Source: JAOAPY01 sp038237475 (GTDB lineage: Bacteria > Acidobacteriota > Blastocatellia > Pyrinomonadales > Pyrinomonadaceae). Taken from it: a DNA stretch of 64,000 bases. The stretch lies in contig JBBRYS010000003.1 in the NCBI GenBank assembly GCA_038237475.1, positions 248,001 to 312,000 on the forward strand, given 5' to 3'. Made by a program: the position numbers and the translations under genes. Position 1 is the stretch's first letter. Each line of letters opens with the position of its first letter. Below are positions 60,120 to 64,000 of this stretch, piece after piece. Below the pieces are notes generated by a model. That model searched no databases. It saw nothing but the letters and a program-made list of their open reading frames with translations, and was not told the DNA's origin.

Positions 60120-61505
60120 ATGCCCAACGAATTGAACCGCGCAGACCTGGTTTCCTTTGCCAAGAACCACCGCGCGGAGTACGAGGATCTGCTTCGTCAG
60201 TATGTTGAGACGCCGACAGTCTCGGTTGATCCCGCGCATGCTCAGGACATCAGTAAAGGGGTCGAGATGGTCGTCGAGACCTTCAAAAAATTTGGGGCCC
60301 AGGCTGAGGTTTATCGAGTCCGTGAGGGAAACCCAATTGTCCATGCGACTCTTGCAGCGGGTAAAAACCTCCCGACGGTCACTGTTTACAATCACATGGA
60401 TGTGCAGCCGGCTTCAAAAGAAACCGAACCCTGGGACAGCGAACCTTTCGTGATGACCAAACGTGGAGATAGCTATTTCGGGCGCGGCACAACCGATGAT
60501 AAGGGACCGGCGCTCGCGGCACTGTACGGGGCCCGCGCTGCTGTCGAAGCAGGTCTGCCGGTGAACATAAAATTTCTTTGGGAGTTTGAGGAAGAGATCG
60601 GCTCCCCCAACTTTGAAAAAATTATCACCAAGGCTGGACGCGCGCTGGCGACTGAATCTGTGGTGGTCTCCGACACCGTCTGGGTTTCACGGGAACGCCC
60701 CGCCAATTCCGCCGGACTGCGTGGCTTACTGGGTTTCATTCTGACTTTGGAAACAGGCACCACCGACACTCACTCAGGTGAAGTCGGCGGCGCTGCGCGC
60801 AATCCAATTGGTGAGTTGATGAAGGTAGTTTGCGAGCTTTACGATCCGAATACCGGACGGGTTAAAGTCCCGGGCTTCTATGATGACGTGATTCCGCCGA
60901 CGAAAAAGGAATTGAGTGACTGGGCCAGCTCAGGTTTTACAGTCAAAGGATTTAAGAAGGCACATAAACTTAAGCTTATGCGCTCAGAAGATTCCCTGGA
61001 TGTGATGAAGAGAATCTGGGGCCAGCCGACGCTTGAGATCCATGGCGTGACCGGTGGCTACCAGGGGCCGGGAGTAAAATCAATCGTTCCGCCACGCGCT
61101 GAAGTGAAGGCTTCCTGCCGGCTGGTAACGCAGCAGGATCCCAAAAAAATTGCGGGCTTGATTGAGAAGCGGGTCAAAGAACTTAATCGGGATGTTCGCA
61201 TTACGATCGAATCTATGGCGCCTGCTTTTCTGACCTCGGTTGAAGGTCCTTTGCCCGAAGCTCTCAAGCGGGCGATGAAGTTTGCTTTTAAACGTGACCC
61301 GGTATTCGTGCGTGACGGCGGGACGATTGGCGCCATGACGAGTATCGAAAAGGTCCTGAAGTGCCCCGTGTTCTTTCTGGGGCTCTCGCTGCCTGAACAT
61401 GGATATCACGCGCCGAATGAGAACTTTGATTGGCAACAGGCATCAGGCGGAATGGTCGCGTTCGCCAAGTACTTTGAAGAGATAGCCAACCTGCCGCGAT
61501 CGTAG
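60120..61505 (+). CDS. M20-family metallopeptidase (dipeptidase)
   Basis: 461 aa from the ATG at 60120, with TTGGAGG 8 nt upstream. The earlier in-frame TTG at 60105 lies inside that box. The M20 zinc ligands are visible: TVYNHMDVQPASKE (His-x-Asp), FGRGTTDDKGPALAAL (bridging Asp), LWEFEEEIGSPNF (catalytic Glu pair), SDTVWVS and LPEHGYHAPNENF. It is cytoplasmic and cleaves dipeptides or N-acyl amino acids. The next gene begins 56 bp downstream. Confidence 0.92.
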   Translation: MPNELNRADLVSFAKNHRAEYEDLLRQYVETPTVSVDPAHAQDISKGVEMVVETFKKFGAQAEVYRVREGNPIVHATLAAGKNLPTVTVYNHMDVQPASKETEPWDSEPFVMTKRGDSYFGRGTTDDKGPALAALYGARAAVEAGLPVNIKFLWEFEEEIGSPNFEKIITKAGRALATESVVVSDTVWVSRERPANSAGLRGLLGFILTLETGTTDTHSGEVGGAARNPIGELMKVVCELYDPNTGRVKVPGFYDDVIPPTKKELSDWASSGFTVKGFKKAHKLKLMRSEDSLDVMKRIWGQPTLEIHGVTGGYQGPGVKSIVPPRAEVKASCRLVTQQDPKKIAGLIEKRVKELNRDVRITIESMAPAFLTSVEGPLPEALKRAMKFAFKRDPVFVRDGGTIGAMTSIEKVLKCPVFFLGLSLPEHGYHAPNENFDWQQASGGMVAFAKYFEEIANLPRS

Positions 61506-61561
61506 GCACGTGAATTCTGTGCGGGTGACTCGACCTTGCGGAATAAAGCGCTCCTGAAAAC

Positions 61562-62146
61562 GTGGACGTGACCTCAGGAACAATTGTTAAGCTGAGAATC
61601 GACGCGGGGCTGGCGATGGCGGCAGTGTTAGCCGGCACCTTGTTGGGGCTGCGAGCTGAAGGCAGACTTTGGATCTGCTCCTGCGGAAAATTCTCACTTT
61701 GGGCAAGCCAGGTTTGCAGCTCAAACAACTCTCAACAATTTCTCGATCCTTACAGCTTCACCCACATCCTGCATGGCTTCCTTTATGCCGGTTTGATAAT
61801 CCTTCTGCTGCCGCGGCTGATACCGATCTGGCAATTGTGGCTCGCTTTGACTATCGGTTCGCTTTGGGAAATATTTGAAAATTCTGACCTCATCATCAAT
61901 CGTTATCGCACCGAAACAGCGGCGCTCGGTTACCAGGGCGATACGATCGTCAATTCCCTTGGCGACATTTTTTGTTGCGTGGTTGGTTTCCTGATTGCGC
62001 GACGTCTCGGTTGGCGCCGATCGATATTTGTTTTCCTCGCGACGGAAGTGGTCCTGCTGATCTGGATCAGAGACAGTCTGCTGCTTGAGATAGTGATGCT
62101 GATTCATCCAGTAGGTGTTTTAAAGTCCTGGCAAATGTGCCGCTAG
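61562..62146 (+). CDS. DUF2585 (UPF0314) membrane protein
   Basis: 194 aa with four or five membrane helices: LAMAAVLAGTLLGLRAEGRL, HILHGFLYAGLIILLL and FVFLATEVVLLIWIRDSL. The family motif is GYQGDTIVNSLGD, with LWEIFENSDLIINRYRTET upstream of it. Members are inner-membrane proteins of unknown function in proteobacteria and others. It may be co-transcribed with the M20 peptidase gene. Confidence 0.85.
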   Translation: MDVTSGTIVKLRIDAGLAMAAVLAGTLLGLRAEGRLWICSCGKFSLWASQVCSSNNSQQFLDPYSFTHILHGFLYAGLIILLLPRLIPIWQLWLALTIGSLWEIFENSDLIINRYRTETAALGYQGDTIVNSLGDIFCCVVGFLIARRLGWRRSIFVFLATEVVLLIWIRDSLLLEIVMLIHPVGVLKSWQMCR

Positions 62147-62209
62147 CCGGCTTCTTTGACGAAATACGCCTTCATGCATCTCCCCAAAGACTCCTCGACT
62201 AGAGCGATA

Positions 62210-62401
62210 ATGGCTGATTCCAAATCTGTTGACAGCTTTGGCAAGAAGTCCTACAGTGCTCCGCATCTCGAAACTCACTCGGTCCTTCGCAGCGGGAAAT
62301 TCTCATTCGGAAATCCGGGACTAAGTGCTATTCAGAACTGGAACGCAAAGCTGCTTTCGTTGTCCGGAAAGCGTAACTCACTTGGACGACTCGTTGCCTG
62401 A
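62210..62401 (+). CDS. Small open frame, possible peptide precursor
   Basis: 63 aa from the ATG at 62210, with only a weak AGAG upstream; the frame opens further back at 62156. It reads ADSKSVDSFGKKSYSAPHLE, then THSVLRSGKFSFGNPG. The K-K-x-Y-x-x-P-x-L pattern is seen in leaders of lasso and related RiPP precursors. No lasso B/C or other RiPP gene is next to it. It could be chance. The 345-bp gap before 62491 holds nothing else recognisable. Confidence 0.3.
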   Translation: MADSKSVDSFGKKSYSAPHLETHSVLRSGKFSFGNPGLSAIQNWNAKLLSLSGKRNSLGRLVA

Positions 62402-62490
62402 CCTGATTCAGGAGCGACCCCTCGTTGGTTGCGCTCAATTCAAAAACATCTCTCACAGCTCTAACCGGTTTCACCACCAAAGGAGTCCCT

Positions 62491-63408
62491 ATGAACAAGA
62501 CACCCGACCGACTCTTCAAGCGGAGTATGACCATCGGTCTAGTCTGCCTGGTACTTTGCACGCCCACTCTCACGCTGGGATGGGGTGCCGGCGGCCACAT
62601 GATGGTGGCCCAAATAGCTTTCACCAGAATGAACGCGACAGCCAAAGCAAAGTCAGTCGAGTTGCTCGCATTGCCAATCCCTCCAGCGGCCATATCGGCG
62701 AAGAGCAGGGACTTTGTTAATGCGTCACACTGGCCTGACGATTTGCGGCCTTTCCCGCAATTTGATTCTTTCAAAGCGCTTCACTTTATCGACAATCCTT
62801 TTTCCGTCGATGGCACTTCCTTGCCTGCCGGCGTGCCCGAGCCGAACAATATAGTAAAGGCGCTTGAGGACAACGTGGAGATACTGAAGACAAACAGTGA
62901 CAAGTTTGCCCAGGCCCAGGCTTTGCGTTTCATAATTCACTTTGTTGGTGATATTCATGAACCATTACATTGCGCTACTCGGGTTAGTGCCGATCATCCG
63001 GATGGCGACCGTGGTGGTAATTTGGTTTTGATCAAGATTCTCGGATCGAATGGTAAGTTGAAGTCAACCAACCTGCATAGCTATTGGGATGGCGGCATAG
63101 GGACTTTCCCGCCAACTGGGGCCAACTTTAGACCACCGGCGCTGAGTACCATTCCTGCCGCAGCGGCTCGAGTTAAAGCCAGCAACCCGGCAAACGACCC
63201 GGCCTTGAAGCTCTCTGATCCATTTAACTTTGCTGGGTGGGCAGACGAGAGTTTTGCGTTGGCCAAAGAAGTCGCTTACGACGGTATGAATAACGTGGTC
63301 ACGCCTTCAGCCGCTTACAAACGCAAGGCCCTGAAGGTAGCGCGCCAAAGAGTTGCGTGGGGTGGATATCGTCTGGCCGCGTTGCTGAATTCAATTTGGC
63401 CGAACTGA
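62491..63408 (+). CDS. S1/P1-type nuclease
   Basis: 305 aa from the ATG at 62491, with AAAGGAG 6 nt upstream; a longer frame to 62425 lacks a start context. After the signal peptide (TIGLVCLVLCTPTLTLG) the mature protein begins WGAGGHMMVAQIA, with the N-terminal Trp zinc ligand of P1 nuclease. Further ligands: NASHWPDDLR, ALHFIDNPF, FIIHFVGDIHEPLHC and LHSYWDGG. GDRGGNLVLI is also conserved. It is an exported zinc nuclease that cleaves single-stranded nucleic acids and 3'-nucleotides. Confidence 0.92.
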   Translation: MNKTPDRLFKRSMTIGLVCLVLCTPTLTLGWGAGGHMMVAQIAFTRMNATAKAKSVELLALPIPPAAISAKSRDFVNASHWPDDLRPFPQFDSFKALHFIDNPFSVDGTSLPAGVPEPNNIVKALEDNVEILKTNSDKFAQAQALRFIIHFVGDIHEPLHCATRVSADHPDGDRGGNLVLIKILGSNGKLKSTNLHSYWDGGIGTFPPTGANFRPPALSTIPAAAARVKASNPANDPALKLSDPFNFAGWADESFALAKEVAYDGMNNVVTPSAAYKRKALKVARQRVAWGGYRLAALLNSIWPN

Positions 63409-63438
63409 GGCTTTTTTAGATCTGCGTGAGACTCTCAG

Positions 63439-63466
63439 GAGGCCTTCTCAAATCTGACAAGGCCTC
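63439..63466. terminator. Inverted repeat between convergent genes
   Basis: GAGGCCTT (63439-63446) and AAGGCCTC (63459-63466) are perfect inverted copies around a 12-base loop. It lies between the nuclease gene and the convergent TonB receptor gene. There is no T-tract on either side, so termination efficiency is uncertain. Confidence 0.5.
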
Positions 63467-63501
63467 TTGCGAGCTGACACTCTTGCCACTTAGATACTGC
63501 A

Positions 63502-64000
63502 CTAGAAGGTCATTCCTACCTGCACCTGAAAGCTCCGTGGTGTCACAAAGTGCGTGCCACTGAAAGTTGATAGGAAGTTGTAAAGCGCTACCTTGTTGGC
63601 GAGGTTGAGCGCAGAAAACCGGAGCGTCATCTTTAGATGATCGGTACCTAATAAATTGTCCGTGCCGACGCTCAGGTCGAACAGGTGTCGCGGCGCCACG
63701 CGGGTTGGATTACTGTCGTCGTTTTGGGTCCCGTCTGCAGGTATGACCAGTCGCAGCGCACCACGGTTAGCTGAGGCACAACTCGTGATCGCATTGGTCG
63801 GAGTTGCAAACGTGTCACCGCAAAACAATCCAATCTGAGCTTGCTGATCTGCCGTGAGCCCAAGAGCTGAGGCAAAGTCTGGGACCGAACCTGCCACTAC
63901 ACCGCTGTCGTAGCGCCAGCTAAGCGATGCATAGGGAGCGATGCGCTTCCAGCGATTGAACTGATACTGCACCTGTGTTGTCTGCTGAAACTTTTGGTCA
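63502..64000 (-). CDS. TonB-dependent receptor, C-terminal barrel (5' end beyond window)
   Basis: 166 codons to the window edge, no start visible. It reads QTTQVQYQFNRWKRIAPYAS, then LSWRYDSGVV and GADNLLG-like turns (SVGTDNLLG), and KMTLRFSALNLANKVALYNF, ending SGTHFVTPRSFQVQVGMTF. A terminal aromatic Phe and the preceding SALNLANK and TPRSFQ segments are typical of the last barrel strands of Oar-type TonB receptors in Acidobacteriota. It cannot be the missing end of the receptor at 1-1758 unless the molecule were circular and this size. Confidence 0.85.
   Translation of the reverse strand, partial: DQKFQQTTQVQYQFNRWKRIAPYASLSWRYDSGVVAGSVPDFASALGLTADQQAQIGLFCGDTFATPTNAITSCASANRGALRLVIPADGTQNDDSNPTRVAPRHLFDLSVGTDNLLGTDHLKMTLRFSALNLANKVALYNFLSTFSGTHFVTPRSFQVQVGMTF

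Noticed and set aside
1..64000. The TonB fragments at the two window ends as one gene on a circle
   Set aside because: The window is a cut of a longer chromosome-like sequence; nothing supports a 64-kb circle, and such receptors are multi-copy in this group.

Overview
The window looks like a chromosomal segment of an Acidobacteriota bacterium, most likely Blastocatellia (subdivision 4). The grounds are family content: TonB receptors with a carboxypeptidase-regulatory-like N-terminus, a VWFA-related acidobacterial protein, a lamin-tail/DUF4214 surface protein, a Ser/Thr kinase with a TPR tail, a VPS10/Asp-box propeller and several zinc-ribbon membrane proteins. An LPS-type outer membrane is implied by the ADP-heptose genes. 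No rRNA, tRNA or CRISPR array was seen.

Layout. 1-1758 (-): partial TonB receptor. 1981-5659 (-): heat-shock operon dnaK-dnaJ-hspR without grpE. 5929-7451 (-): phospholipid synthase and metallophosphoesterase. 7704-16936 (+): secreted and envelope proteins. 17046-20008 (+): paired M16 peptidases, one catalytic and one not. 20200-22593 (+): Trm112-like protein, heptosyltransferase-type GT9 and heptose-7-phosphate kinase. 22696-29899 (+): Ser/Thr kinase, DacB, a DapF homologue lacking both catalytic cysteines, a PQQ-type propeller lipoprotein and a glutamine amidotransferase. 29900-33774 (+): structured leader RNA before a 3D-domain protein, asparaginase II, an unknown gene and a class V aminotransferase. 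33934-34190: an exact sigma-54 promoter in front of a structured, apparently non-coding stretch. 34256-37661: envelope genes including a lytic transglycosylase and a peptidoglycan-binding protein. 37811-40130 (+): thrC-thrB. 40138-48321: a divergent catabolic cluster with permease, Rieske oxygenase, GcvT-like demethylase, two FAD oxidoreductases and threonine aldolase. 48333-52196: zinc-ribbon protein, transketolase and lipid kinase.

52200-58000 is an accessory island unlike its flanks. It holds an IS110-family transposase remnant, a frameshifted DinB gene, dispersed palindromic repeats, fragments of DUF6265, acyltransferase and serine-hydrolase genes, and intact creatininase, zinc-ribbon, membrane, SnoaL-like and RibD/DHFR-like genes. 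All the genes and fragments apart from the transposase remnant lie on the + strand, and several are separated by attC-like sites. Two of these sites are homologous over about 100 nt and show a compensatory base-pair change. I read the island as a decayed integron-type gene-cassette array without an integrase in view. 58076-64000 returns to core-like genes: S41 peptidase, M20 peptidase, DUF2585 membrane protein, S1/P1 nuclease and the 3' end of a second TonB receptor.

The strongest hunt items are the attC-like array, the orphan sigma-54 promoter with hairpin RNA, the multibranched leader of the 3D-domain gene, the Ser/Ser DapF homologue and the Rieske/GcvT/FAD cluster.
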